Positions 30,814 to 40,236 are shown, counted from the first letter of the stretch. The stretch is 64,000 nucleotides of DNA from Methylomarinum sp965277025 (GCA_965277025.1 OZ255706.1:3534001-3598000), one strand, 5' to 3'. Made by a program: numbers and translations. The notes: generated from the sequence alone by a model not told the origin.

Positions 30814-31344
30814 TTAGCCTGCCATAACAAGCCTGTATTCGGTTTCTAGTTGATGGACAAAGGCTTCCAGTTGCGGCCTTTCGACAATCAGATGAAGCGC
30901 CAGCCCTTGACCATCATAAGCAACGGCATCTTTAAAATTGTAGCTGTCAACAAAAACAATCAGGGTGTAAAACATTGTTGCGCTTTTATCCAGGTCTGTT
31001 GCCAACCCTTCCCTGACAAGGATCAGGTGAGATTTCAAAAAAGGGAAATATTGTTCCGGATACAATGCGATGACCCAGTCCGGCTCTATCGGCTCCCAAT
31101 AATCGGCCTGATCGTTGTCCAGAACCTTTTTCAAAAACGGCAAAAAATCATCCGCCTCATCGTCTCTTGCCAGAAAAGCGCCCTTCGCCCTGCCGTTCCA
31201 GTAAATCCCATGCCTTTTTAACACCGCATCGTTAACCACAGGCTGGCCATCCCAAAGGAAAAAGCATTGATAGTACAGCCAGTCCTGTTCAAAACGGGTG
31301 TATTGAAATTCAAAACTGAATTTTCCCGATGTCAGTCGTGCCAT
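30814..31344 (-). CDS. Unrecognised protein within the I-E cas operon
   Basis: A 176-residue soluble acidic protein I do not recognise. Visible features: FSFEFQYTRFEQDWLYYQCF near the start, FLWDGQPVVND, a central YWEPIEPDW with many acidic and aromatic residues, and a C-terminal LHLIVERPQLEAFVHQLETE. No signal peptide or membrane span. I chose the ATG at 31344 because AAGG lies 8 nt upstream; a longer frame reaches 31440 but passes through a dispersed repeat. It sits between cas6e and cas1e on the operon strand, where E. coli has no gene. The general look (small, acidic, aromatic-rich) resembles immunity or DNA-mimic proteins, but that is only an impression. Confidence 0.65.
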   Translation of the reverse strand: MARLTSGKFSFEFQYTRFEQDWLYYQCFFLWDGQPVVNDAVLKRHGIYWNGRAKGAFLARDDEADDFLPFLKKVLDNDQADYWEPIEPDWVIALYPEQYFPFLKSHLILVREGLATDLDKSATMFYTLIVFVDSYNFKDAVAYDGQGLALHLIVERPQLEAFVHQLETEYRLVMAG

Positions 31345-31420
31345 TGCTTTAACCTTGCCAATGATTGAGGATGGAAAAAACCATTTACCCTTTAACCCAT
31401 CACTATTATTGTGGCAAAAC

Positions 31421-31450
31421 GCATTCCCACGCGGGAGCATGAGGAACGAG
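31421..31450. repeat. Dispersed short inverted repeat element
   Basis: GCATTCCCAC then GCGGGAGCAT then GAGGAACGAG, a form of an intergenic repeat common in gammaproteobacterial genomes. Related versions occur at 36429-36500 and 50205-50240 in this window. It sits in the gap between cas6e and the unknown gene. Confidence 0.5.
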
Positions 31451-31453
31451 AAA

Positions 31454-32332
31454 TTACGATTTCTTGATCATCAACAAGCCACAGCCAAAGGCTTTTGCCC
31501 GGCCTATGCCATTAAACAACGCCTGTTCAAACCCATTGACATCGTTGATTTGCAGTTTGCCAGTCAAATCCACCGAGCTGAACCCCGCTTGCTTTCCTTT
31601 TTTGGGCAAGACATGCCATTGATAAGCGGTCATTTGAAATTGCTTGCCGCCTTTTTCGTCGTCCAACAGTGAAAAACCGCAGGCGCAAGCATGGGGCCTG
31701 TTTTCGCCTTGGCGGATAAACCAGCGTTGTATTTCGCTATCAATCGCAGCCTGAATCGCCCATTCCAGTGTATCTTTCAGCGTGTTTTCCCGCAAAGTCC
31801 TCTCAGCATAGGCCGGATACTGCTGAATATGATGAATCAAATAGTCTTTTGTTTGTTGCGTGCGACTGGCCAGAATGATTTTTTTGTAATCCGATTTTTT
31901 TGGCTGCGCCGGTAATTCATTTTGCAAACTCAAGGCCTGCACAGCTGATTTTAAAAAATCGAGCTGTGCATTCATGACCACATCATGTTTTTTGCCATTC
32001 CGGGTCACCACGGGATTGACCCGGCAATCAAAGGTTAGAACCTGACCGGTCATCAGCCTAGGTTGGTACGCCTTTGTTTCCACCTTAAATAACGGGGTAT
32101 CCTCCAATGGTCTTTGTCTGGAAACCAGATAATATACTGGCTCGCCTTTGACATTTTTTTCATATCCCAATTGCTGACTTGCGATTTCTTCCCGAAACAA
32201 AAAACAGCGTTTTTCGCTTTCGAATAAATCATGCAACAATTGATGAATGCCATAAACATTGTCCTGCAAAACCTGATTTAACTGGCTGGACCGAAGAAAT
32301 TCCGGCCGCAGCCGGATTCTGGAAAAATACAT
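31454..32332 (-). CDS. cas6e: Cas6e crRNA endoribonuclease (long form)
   Basis: A 292-residue RAMP protein: MYFSRIRLRPEFLRS at the start, HQLLHDLFESEKRCFLFREE with the likely catalytic histidine, LTFDCRVNPVVTRNGKKHDV, and the glycine-rich end NGIGRAKAFGCGLLMI. It cuts the I-E repeat hairpin and remains on the crRNA. E. coli Cas6e has 199 residues; the extra length lies mainly in the middle (about residues 115-215), including a predicted helical stretch ending in HACACGFSLLDDEKGG. Its start overlaps the stop of cas5e by one base. Confidence 0.92.
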   Translation of the reverse strand: MYFSRIRLRPEFLRSSQLNQVLQDNVYGIHQLLHDLFESEKRCFLFREEIASQQLGYEKNVKGEPVYYLVSRQRPLEDTPLFKVETKAYQPRLMTGQVLTFDCRVNPVVTRNGKKHDVVMNAQLDFLKSAVQALSLQNELPAQPKKSDYKKIILASRTQQTKDYLIHHIQQYPAYAERTLRENTLKDTLEWAIQAAIDSEIQRWFIRQGENRPHACACGFSLLDDEKGGKQFQMTAYQWHVLPKKGKQAGFSSVDLTGKLQINDVNGFEQALFNGIGRAKAFGCGLLMIKKS

Positions 32333-33108
32333 TAGCCGCCTCCTTGTATAATCAATTGATGTTCTTGCCGGGGCGCAAATTGCCAGCGTTTTCGGGACAG
32401 TGGCTGGTCATGCCTGACATGGGTTCGCCTGTTTTTGAGCAAATCCTGTTCAGACGAAAAATCCTGTGCTTCGCCTTCCCAGTAATAAAAGCGCTCTTTT
32501 GGAATATCCAGCCAATGGATGTCACGGTTGGACAGGCCTTTTTCCTCATGCGTCGGCAAAAGCGGCCGGTGTGAATAGGCGTTGAAGGCGGCGTAATAAT
32601 CCGCCTGTTCCATTAACTGCGGGTTTAACGGCGCGGCAAGTGGACAGGGTTTGCGCCCCAGATACAAATGAAACCGGGGTTTTTGCAAATAACGCTGAAG
32701 TTCGGCCAATGAATAAGGCGCTTGTTGCAATGCCCGAATTGCCACCACCGCCAGCATATCGCTACGGTATTCTCGGCTGGAAAGAATGGTGCCCAAGCGC
32801 TTCTTTCCCACCACCAATTCATCGCGGCGAGTGCGATAATTAAACTTACCCACCGAATCCGGTGCCTGGGTGGTGTGATAATCGCGCAGTAACCGGCCCG
32901 GAGTCAAAACTTCCACAGCCACGGCATAGCCTTGTTGCATCGCTTGTTGCTGAGCTTCATCCTCTCGCTTGATGCCATAGGTCGCAGCCAGCAAACCGAT
33001 TATCGCAGATTTACTTGGGTAATTGGCTGTATGGCGGCTTTCACCCACGGCGATTTCCCCCCAACTAGCCAGATGGCCGTACAAACGGAACAGTAAATAT
33101 TGCATCAT
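32332..33108 (-). CDS. cas5e: Cas5e, I-E Cascade subunit
   Basis: A 258-residue Cas5e (CasD): LLFRLYGHLASWGEIAVGES, RHTANYPSKSAIIGLLAATY, LTPGRLLRDYHTTQAP and SSREYRSDMLAVVAI are family hallmarks. It binds the 5' handle of the crRNA and anchors the Cas7 filament and Cas8e. Ordered between cas7e and cas6e as in E. coli, with 6 bp to cas7e. Frame is intact. Confidence 0.94.
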   Translation of the reverse strand: MMQYLLFRLYGHLASWGEIAVGESRHTANYPSKSAIIGLLAATYGIKREDEAQQQAMQQGYAVAVEVLTPGRLLRDYHTTQAPDSVGKFNYRTRRDELVVGKKRLGTILSSREYRSDMLAVVAIRALQQAPYSLAELQRYLQKPRFHLYLGRKPCPLAAPLNPQLMEQADYYAAFNAYSHRPLLPTHEEKGLSNRDIHWLDIPKERFYYWEGEAQDFSSEQDLLKNRRTHVRHDQPLSRKRWQFAPRQEHQLIIQGGG

Positions 33109-33114
33109 GCCTCC

Positions 33115-34224
33115 TCAGTTTGCGACAAAGTCCAGCAATTCTTGCAGGCTGCCTTGCATTTCCGGCACATTAAGTTCATAGCGATGATCGGCACAATCGC
33201 CATACACGGTGTCAAAACGCTGATTTTGCATTTTAAGACGTTCGATTGCATCGCTTTCAAAATCCTCACTTTCCCGATCCATAATCGGTTTTAAATAGGC
33301 GACCGACAAAGTGCGCGGCTGTTGATCGCCCTTTTCCGCCAGCACATAAGACGCGTAGGCGCGTGAAGCAAAGCTGTTTTGCTTGCCTTCAGGCGATACC
33401 TTGACAGCAGCTTCGGTCAGGGCGCGTATGGCGCGGTTGGCCAGGGCTTCATCTCCCCCCAGATTATCAATCAGCATGGCTTTGTTGATGCAGATATAGA
33501 CATAAAACAGGGCGGCGGCAAAGCGGGTTTCGCCAATGTGGGCCGCGCCCATATCTTCCCGCCCATCATTCAGATCATCAACAGCAGTAAAATAATCGTC
33601 TTCAATAACGACAGGATGTACGCTGATAGCATGGGCGACTTGACAGGCGGCCTCGATATTAAATTCCGGCTTGGCCGGCTTGAGCGCCAACATGCGACCA
33701 AACAGGGCAATATCGACATCGCTGACTGTTTGCCGTAACAAATCCAGATCATCGTTTTCCGGTGCGGCATTATTTGCAATCATTTTGTCCAGCAAGCTAA
33801 AAACCGCCTTTTCTTCTTCACTGCTGATAAAAGCAAGTTGTTCGATTTTCACTTCTTCCAGTTCTTTTTTGATTTTTTCTTCTTCAGATTTATCCTTAAG
33901 TTCGTTTTTTGACAGTTTTTTCAACTTGCCAAAAACACCCGCAATCTTTTTTGTCCAATCCAGCGCACGTTTATGATCAATTCCTTTTTCGCGCAAATAA
34001 TCATAGATTTTGACCCCCATCTCCTTGGTTCGTGTGCCAATATGCCCTGCTAATGCCTGTTGAAACTGTTCGGATGTTCGCCAGGTACGTTTTAAACATT
34101 GTGAGGAAACGCGTAACCGATCATAACCGCCCATTTTGGCGGTTTTGGGGCTGCCCATATCATCACGGTTCAGATTGGCAGGGGGGAAGGCGGTCAACAA
34201 ATGTAATTGAATAAAACGGCTCAT
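33115..34224 (-). CDS. cas7e: Cas7e (Cse4/CasC), I-E Cascade backbone
   Basis: A 369-residue Cas7e: MSRFIQLHLLTAFPPANLNR, GSPKTAKMGGYDRLRVSSQC, LKRTWRTSEQFQ near the start, DIALFGRMLALKPAKPEFN in the middle and FYVYICINKAMLIDNLGG later. It forms the six-subunit crRNA-binding spine. I chose the ATG at 34224, which gives the exact family start; the frame extends further upstream but only through the end of cse2 in the wrong frame. A lysine/glutamate-rich insert (about residues 100-130) is longer than in E. coli. Confidence 0.94.
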   Translation of the reverse strand: MSRFIQLHLLTAFPPANLNRDDMGSPKTAKMGGYDRLRVSSQCLKRTWRTSEQFQQALAGHIGTRTKEMGVKIYDYLREKGIDHKRALDWTKKIAGVFGKLKKLSKNELKDKSEEEKIKKELEEVKIEQLAFISSEEEKAVFSLLDKMIANNAAPENDDLDLLRQTVSDVDIALFGRMLALKPAKPEFNIEAACQVAHAISVHPVVIEDDYFTAVDDLNDGREDMGAAHIGETRFAAALFYVYICINKAMLIDNLGGDEALANRAIRALTEAAVKVSPEGKQNSFASRAYASYVLAEKGDQQPRTLSVAYLKPIMDRESEDFESDAIERLKMQNQRFDTVYGDCADHRYELNVPEMQGSLQELLDFVAN

Positions 34225-34249
34225 AGTGTTCTTCTCCTTGTCTAGTCTT

Positions 34250-34769
34250 TTAATGCAGTAAAGTAGTCGTTCGCCCAACGGACAGCCAGGCGGTTTTGGG
34301 GGTGTCGATCGTGTGGGTAAATTCCCGATGCCAGTGCAAAATATCGTTGGCCAGCGAGAGGATGTTGACGCGACTGTCCAGCAATTGAACTGCGCGTAAC
34401 AAACGCCGGTAAAAATCGTCCAGAGTCTTGCTTTTTTGCAGTTGCTGAAAACGCAGTTCACTCATCGGCGCTTTAGTTTTACCCTCCAATGGCGTCGCCA
34501 GTTGCGTAGCGAAACATTTGCCTTCCTGATGCCTTTTAACATGCGCCAATCAATGCACCGGCTACACAGGCGCTGGCCAGAAGGTGCCAGTGTTTCGAGC
34601 TTTCCGGCATCTGCTTTAGAAAATGAAAAAAAGCATCGGTCAGCAAAATATCTTCCGGCACGATTGCGCGGCGTAATCTCGCCCGATCGCCCCGGTTGTC
34701 ATCCAGCCAGCGGTGCCATTGCAACAAGGCCTTTTTATCGCCCTCTTGCAAAAAATTCGTGTCTTTCAT
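34250..34769 (-). pseudogene. cse2: Cse2 (Cas11e) small subunit, frameshifted
   Basis: The first frame (34769 down to 34536) encodes the family N-terminus: ALLQWHRWLDDNRGDRARLR, then SSKHWHLLASACVAGALI, and stops. The second frame (34549 down to 34250) continues with AHVKRHQEGKCFATQLA, SELRFQQLQ and LDDFYRRLLRAVQLLDS, the family C-terminus. At the junction the minus strand reads GCATTGATTGGCGCAT; removing one G gives ALIAHVKRH in a single frame of about 172 residues. Cse2 dimers stabilise the displaced strand in Cascade. A one-base insertion, a sequencing error, or rescue by frameshifting are all possible. The start overlaps the cas8e stop by one base. Confidence 0.85.
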
Positions 34770-36373
34770 TATGCCGCCTCCTCACTTTGCATTTTGGTTT
34801 TAAGCGTTTTAATCGCCTTGTTGCCGTAAAATCTTTCCCGCAGCGTGTTTTTTGCCCGGATAATGCGTTTTAAGTCCAGGTCTTCCGGCACAGTGGCGAT
34901 GGTTGCGCTATCAAATAATTGAAATACTTCTCGTTGTAACGTATTGAACCAGGTTTGATAGATTTCAGGTGGAGCCAGGCCGGTATCTCCTGGCAATCTG
35001 GCCAGTTGTTCCAGCAAACGAAAAAAGTCCGCTTCTGTTTCTCCCCAGAACTGCCGGTCGATGACCGACATATCACCCTTGGCGTCTTTCGGCCTTTTAA
35101 ACCAGGCTTCCTTAATCCGGGTGCGCAGTATTTTGATAACTTCGCGAGCGGCGTTGATGAGCTCGGATGCCCAGAACATCAGATTGTTTTGTTGTTGTTT
35201 GTCCAGATGGAAAAGAGGAAGTCTTGATTCATACCAACAGCGGGATTTGGCTTTTCCGGGTTCCATATCAAAACCAAAACACCAAAGGGAAGCAATTTGA
35301 CTTTCCTGAACATCTATAACTCTTTCACTAATAAAATTATTTACTACTTTTGCTGCATGATAATCAGAATCAACATCCTGAAAGACCAAGCCATTCCAGT
35401 GTTGATAAGGGAATTCAAGTTTACCGCCTTTCAGGGGATTAGGAATTTTGTCCTTGGTTTTCTGATATGGGGTCAATGGGTGTTTCCATGCACCAACATA
35501 CCTGTATCCTTTTACGACGGTTATATAGCTATTGAATAATCCTGAAACTTGTTTGGAACATATATCACAAATACCATTTTCTTCAGTTCGAATTAGCCTT
35601 ATACGACGAGGCATAGCCCAATAAACATGCAATGGATGTGTGTCTTCAGGATATGTGCCGCATTTTGGACAACCTTCTTTACATTTTTTGGTTGTACATG
35701 ATTCCGAAGTTCTTGTTTTTGTTGTCCAAGGGAAAATATTATCTTCTGAAAAATGATTCATCTCAGAAATGTCAGACAACACATTCAACCATAAATCATG
35801 AAACAGCCTCTTATGTTCATTCCTTGACATTACCAAAGTTGTTAGAGGACCGTTACCTCGGACACCTACCATATGGCCAGATCCACCTGGAGGCCCATTT
35901 GTTTGCAATGTATATAAAGCTGTAGCTGCGCATGAACTGCATAAATGACAAACTTGATTCCGCTTTTGGAATAAATCAGTATTTTTAAGAGTTGTATTGG
36001 TTCCAGGTGCTCCAATTAACAACAACTCAATGGATTCTTCTTTACCCTTTTTAAGTTCATAATCCTGCAAAAAAGCTGCGCCATCCGGATTATCCAGTTC
36101 AAAAGCGAAAGCAACTTTTTCCAAGGCTTCCTGTAATCGCTCCTGTGTGGGCGGCGTTTCCCACAATTCCAGCCAGTCGTCTTCATCCTCCGGCGCAAAG
36201 CAGGTTTGCAACAGACCGATAATAAACTGATAGAGCGCACCCTGAAAATCCGGGCGCGGCGCATTGATTTCGATTACCGGATTATCCGTTTCGGCGATTT
36301 GCCAGGGGGCGATTTGGCTTGTTTCACCATTGGCCCGGATGACGGGTATCCAGGCATCATGGATTAGATTCAT
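34769..36373 (-). CDS. cas8e: Cas8e (Cse1), I-E large subunit
   Basis: A 534-residue Cse1: MNLIHDAWIPVIRANGETSQ, PDFQGALYQFIIGLLQTCFA, a putative zinc site CHLCSSCAATALYTLQTNGP, GGSGHMVGVRGNGPLTTLV, and a further cysteine cluster CTTKKCKEGCPKCG with a later CDICSKQ. It recognises the PAM, opens the target and recruits Cas3. Compared with E. coli (502 residues) it is slightly longer, with the two cysteine clusters as the visible difference. Frame intact. Confidence 0.94.
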   Translation of the reverse strand: MNLIHDAWIPVIRANGETSQIAPWQIAETDNPVIEINAPRPDFQGALYQFIIGLLQTCFAPEDEDDWLELWETPPTQERLQEALEKVAFAFELDNPDGAAFLQDYELKKGKEESIELLLIGAPGTNTTLKNTDLFQKRNQVCHLCSSCAATALYTLQTNGPPGGSGHMVGVRGNGPLTTLVMSRNEHKRLFHDLWLNVLSDISEMNHFSEDNIFPWTTKTRTSESCTTKKCKEGCPKCGTYPEDTHPLHVYWAMPRRIRLIRTEENGICDICSKQVSGLFNSYITVVKGYRYVGAWKHPLTPYQKTKDKIPNPLKGGKLEFPYQHWNGLVFQDVDSDYHAAKVVNNFISERVIDVQESQIASLWCFGFDMEPGKAKSRCWYESRLPLFHLDKQQQNNLMFWASELINAAREVIKILRTRIKEAWFKRPKDAKGDMSVIDRQFWGETEADFFRLLEQLARLPGDTGLAPPEIYQTWFNTLQREVFQLFDSATIATVPEDLDLKRIIRAKNTLRERFYGNKAIKTLKTKMQSEEAA

Positions 36374-36428
36374 ATCGTGCTCCTGTTGTGTTGTTCTTGA
36401 CCGCTGAATAAAAAAATACTTCTGTATG

Positions 36429-36500
36429 GGTTCCCACGGAGGACCGTGGGAACCAGTTAATTCCTTATTTTCTCTCGTTCACACGCTCCTGAGTGGGAGC
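36429..36500. repeat. Hairpin and dispersed repeat between cas8e and cas3
   Basis: A perfect 11-bp hairpin, GGTTCCCACGG (36429-36439) and CCGTGGGAACC (36444-36454) with loop AGGA, followed by CTCGTTCACACGCTCCTGAG (from 36472), a relative of the element at 31421-31450. It fills the 171-bp gap between cas3 and cas8e and might act as a weak terminator or be inert repeat DNA. Confidence 0.6.
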
Positions 36501-36544
36501 GCCTGCGAGTGCTGTCAGCTGTTGTATTGTTTTCCACCGGATCA

Positions 36545-39230
36545 TCAATCCCGTGCGATAAACCAGCCATCGCTGGCGCTGTAAAAATGTCGGGTTTCTG
36601 CTGTCAATGGCAACACCTCCAGCCAGCGTAAGGCCTTGTATTCGGTTTTCAACCGCTCGATTTCCACCTGCCATTTTTCTGCATTCTTTTTCTTGGCTTC
36701 CTGCCATTCCCGCTCGGGTATTTTGACGGTGCTGAGCGCCCAGCCGTCCGCACCTTGACCGGCATAAGGCGCAAGCAGGCCGGATGATTCAATGGCCAAT
36801 GCAACCGATACAGTTTCCTGTTCGCTGATACGGGTCGATATATGGGTTTCTTCGTCCCAATCACCACTGGCGCGCGTATAGCCTTTGTCCAATTTCAGCG
36901 CGTTCATGGCCGCCAGGCTTTTTTTGCTGCTTTGTTCGCCCTCGGCATCCCAGGAGGCATCTTCCAACGCTTCAGGGTAAAGTTCTTCACCTGAATAAAC
37001 ATATTCAATCAATTCACGGGCGTCTTCCGGCATGGAGAACCCGGAATTATCCAGCAATTTCCTGGCTGTCAGCCACAGCTGCCCGATATGCGGATAAACG
37101 GCCTGGGTTCTTGCATGATTTGTTTTCAACCAGTCTGCATCGACCTGTTCTTCTGGTGCTGGTGTATAAAGATACAATATCGCCTTGCCTCGTTGATCGT
37201 TTGTTTGTTGTTGAGGCAGCCGGTTTCCATTTTTGTCTCTGACATGTCGGTGCAAACGCCCTGCCCGCTGGATAATCAGATCAATTGGGGCCAAATCGCT
37301 AATCAATACATCAAAATCCAGGTCCAGCGATTGTTCCACCACCTGGGTTGCGATCAACAATCGCCCCCGTCTATGCTCTGCTGTTGAATCCTTGCCAAAC
37401 CAGGCGAGAATATCCGTTTCCAGTTTCTGCCGGTCGCAAACGGCAAAACGGCTATGAAACAAATGGACTCGCCTGGCATCCAGGCCTGAATCCAGACAAT
37501 CCTGATAGCTTTGCCGGGCGTCTTTGACGGTATTGCGTATCCAGCAAACACATAAACCCGATTGAATACTGCGCTGTATCTGCGCCAATACATCTTCTTC
37601 GCCATGCAAAGCCTCAATGCTTACCCTACGCCTGACCTGTTCGCGGGTATCGAGCGGGGTTTCTGTTTCTGTGGCTGGCGTATGCGTGACCAGCGGATAT
37701 TGTTTGCTGCATTTGAGCTCAGGTGCATCTTTGTTTTCCAGACCTCGATGGAAAGCATGCACCAGTTCGCCTCGCATTCTTCGTGGCAAGGTCGCGGATA
37801 ATAAAATAGTGCTGCCGCCTTGCTGCGCATGGGCTTGCAACAAAGCATCCAGTAATTTCTGCATATAGCTGTCGTAGGCATGGACTTCATCGATCAGCAG
37901 AATTTTCCCTTGCAGCCCCAGCAACCGCAGGGATTGATGGCGGGCCGGCAAAACGGCCAATAACGCCTGATCGACGGTGCCAATACCGACATCGGCCAAT
38001 AAGGCTTTTTTGCGGCTGTCGGCCAGCCAGGCATTGCAATAATAGGTTGTCGACAAGTCTTCTTCACCTCTCTGGTTATAGGCATTATCATTTTGGGCTT
38101 GTTCGCTGACGAAAACGGAGCGCCGGAAAGTTTCCGACAAATCCCGTGCGCCATGCGCCAGCACCAGCGATGGCTTGGGTTCTGGCTGGTAAAGTTTGCG
38201 ATAAACCTGCCCCAGGCGATCATACATGGCATTAGCGGTCGCCATGGTGGGTAAGGCCACATAAAGCCCCTTACCCTGGCCTTGTGCCATCAATCTGTGC
38301 GCCAGAACCAACGCCGCTTCGGTTTTGCCTGCGCCAGTGACATCTTCCAGAATGAAAAGCTGGGGGGATGGGCTTAATTCAACCTTCATTGCATACTGTT
38401 GCAAAGGCGTTGGTTGTTTTATAAACGGGAATAATTCGTGAATTTTGCTGAACGCGGAAAGTTCAGGTTGTTCCGGCAAATTTTGTATTGCTTTTTCCGC
38501 ATTGGGAAGCGCGATTTCCCACCAATAATTCCCCAATTTTATGGGCGTTGCATAATATGGGAAATAATCCTGGTTCGATCCCAGCCAGTACGGCAATACC
38601 CGCTAGTTGCCAGGAAACTGCTTTCAGGCGCTTTTTCAAGCTTTTGTCACTTAATGGCCGCAAATCCATATCATTCAACAACCAAACCATCACATCCTGA
38701 ACAAATTGCAAGGCCGCCTCGCAATCTTCATCCAGAAAATACTCGGGTATTCTGATGCCAGATTTCAGCGGCGGCTGACCGTGATGGCCGGTTACGATTT
38801 CCAGCCAGGGTTCCATTGCCTTTATCAATGATTCAAATTCAGATAATCCACCGGCCAACCTATCACGCCACAAGGCAAAACCCAAACTGTCATGACGCTG
38901 GTTGTAACTGAATCGTTTGCTGGCTTTGACCAGCGTATCGGATAAATCCGGCTGCAATCCCTGAAAAGCGCGGGAAAATTTGCCCAGATCGTGCAATACC
39001 AGACAAAAAACAAAAAAATCCCTGAGCCATTGCGATGCAACATGTAATTGTTTGGCAAGATGCCGGCACCGTTCCGTTTCAGGCGACAGCAGGTAAAACC
39101 CCACCGCCGCCACATCCAGGCAATGATAAGGCAGCAAATGGTAGCGGGCGGTATTGTCGCCGGATTGCGCTTTGCCCCAGTAGTGATAAAACAAGGCTGT
39201 TTTTGTCTGTTGTTCTATTATTGTTTCCAT
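36545..39230 (-). pseudogene. cas3: Cas3 (type I-E HD nuclease-helicase), frameshifted
   Basis: The upstream frame (39230 down to 38463) encodes the HD domain with FVFCLVLHDLGKFSRAFQG and runs to WQLAGIAVLA. The downstream frame (38596 down to 36545) picks up at YWLGSNQDYFPYY and contains the helicase: Walker A TGAGKTEAALVLAH, IDEVHAYD, LSATLPR, and QRAGRLHRH. Cas3 proteins have LADW-type residues at this exact spot, and here the AD part is missing. An 8-bp deletion between two CTGGC copies would explain both the lost residues and the frame change. The downstream part could also begin at TTG 38596 as a separate polypeptide. Gene order (cas3, cas8e, cse2, cas7e, cas5e, cas6e) is standard. Confidence 0.82.
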
Positions 39231-39246
39231 AACGACTATTTTCCAT

Positions 39247-39278
39247 AACTGGTAGCCACCGGCGTTAGCCAGCAGTTT
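39247..39278 (+). repeat. 32-bp direct repeat, right boundary of the I-E module
   Basis: Second copy of the repeat at 27161-27192, same orientation, 32 of 32 identical. It lies between the cas3 start and the WYL gene and touches the WYL stop codon. The two copies enclose the I-E array and all its cas genes (about 12.1 kb). Confidence 0.85.
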
Positions 39279-40236
39279 ATTTTTGATAAATTTTTTGCAT
39301 GGCCTGGATTTTTTGGCGGATTTTGCCTCTCAGCTCTAACGGTTTTTCTATTTCGACCCATTCGCCGTATTTCAAAATATCCATCAGCAGTTCTTCATCA
39401 TGCTGGTAAGGCAGGATGAGCCGGTAGCGGCCATTGTCCAGCCATTGGCCTTGTTGTTTTGAATGCCATTTTTCCCGGCTGACCCAGTGGCTGGCGGGGG
39501 CTGAAAAGATCAAATGCGCGTGTTTGATTTGAGCGCCGGCGAAAATGCCGTAGCTGGGTGAAGTGTTTTGTTCGAGTTCGTCTTCGGGAATGTCTTTGGC
39601 GGCCTGCGGCAAGGGTTTAGCGGATTGAACGGCGTCGATGGCGAAGGTTCTGATGTCGTTTTTGTCATGGCACCAGGCATCGACGTACCAGTTGGCTTTG
39701 TAGTAAACCAGCCGTTGTGGGGAGATAATGCGTTCACTGGTGGTTTGATCGGAATGACGCTGATGGCGGATATTCAATTGTGTACGCTGCAAGGTGGCTT
39801 TGGCGATATTGGCGAAAATGTCGGCATCGAGTTGTTTGTTGTGAATGCTGAGGATTCTGAGCCGTTGTTTGATTTGTGTGTCGGGGGTGCGCTGCTGGGT
39901 CAGCTTGATGGCTTTTTGTTTGAATTGTTTCAGTTGCTCTGAAATCAGCCCGGGTTCCAGCGTTTCCAGCTGTTGTTCGACGGTGAGCAGGGCGAACAAT
40001 TCGTTCTGACTGAACCAGATGCCGTGCAGTTCGTATTTGTCGTCGCTGAAATACCAGCCTCTGTGCCTGCCACAATATTTGAGCGGCGCATCATAGCGGT
40101 CGCGCAGTTCGTTAATGCGATTTTTGATGGTGCCAGCCGATACTTCCAGCTTTTCCTGCATGGCCTTTTTGCTGACCGGCAGGCGGGCTTCTTTTAGCAT
40201 CAGATAAAGCTGATGCACCTGGTCGAAGTGATCCAT
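39277..40236 (-). CDS. WYL-domain transcriptional regulator
   Basis: A 319-residue protein with an N-terminal winged-helix domain (KKAMQEKLEVSAGTIKNRIN, residues about 23-42) and a C-terminal WYL region (QRLVYYKANWYVDAWCHDKN, RTFAIDAVQSAKPL, then the WCX-like HDEELLMDILKYGEWVEIE). WYL regulators sense ligands or nucleic acids and often control CRISPR or other defence genes. It is 46 bp upstream of cas3 on the same strand, so it may share a transcript with the I-E genes and regulate them; that is inferred from position. It lies outside the direct repeats. Confidence 0.88.
   Translation of the reverse strand: MDHFDQVHQLYLMLKEARLPVSKKAMQEKLEVSAGTIKNRINELRDRYDAPLKYCGRHRGWYFSDDKYELHGIWFSQNELFALLTVEQQLETLEPGLISEQLKQFKQKAIKLTQQRTPDTQIKQRLRILSIHNKQLDADIFANIAKATLQRTQLNIRHQRHSDQTTSERIISPQRLVYYKANWYVDAWCHDKNDIRTFAIDAVQSAKPLPQAAKDIPEDELEQNTSPSYGIFAGAQIKHAHLIFSAPASHWVSREKWHSKQQGQWLDNGRYRLILPYQHDEELLMDILKYGEWVEIEKPLELRGKIRQKIQAMQKIYQK

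Noticed and set aside
34536..34549. Programmed ribosomal frameshifting in cse2
   Set aside because: There is no classic slippery heptamer or stimulatory hairpin that I can see at the junction; a simple one-base insertion explains it better, although I cannot exclude rescue.
38463..38596. Cas3 as two natural overlapping genes (HD and helicase)
   Set aside because: Possible in principle, but the missing residues are exactly those conserved at the junction in fused I-E Cas3, and the overlap encodes nonsense in one frame, so a disrupted single gene is more likely.
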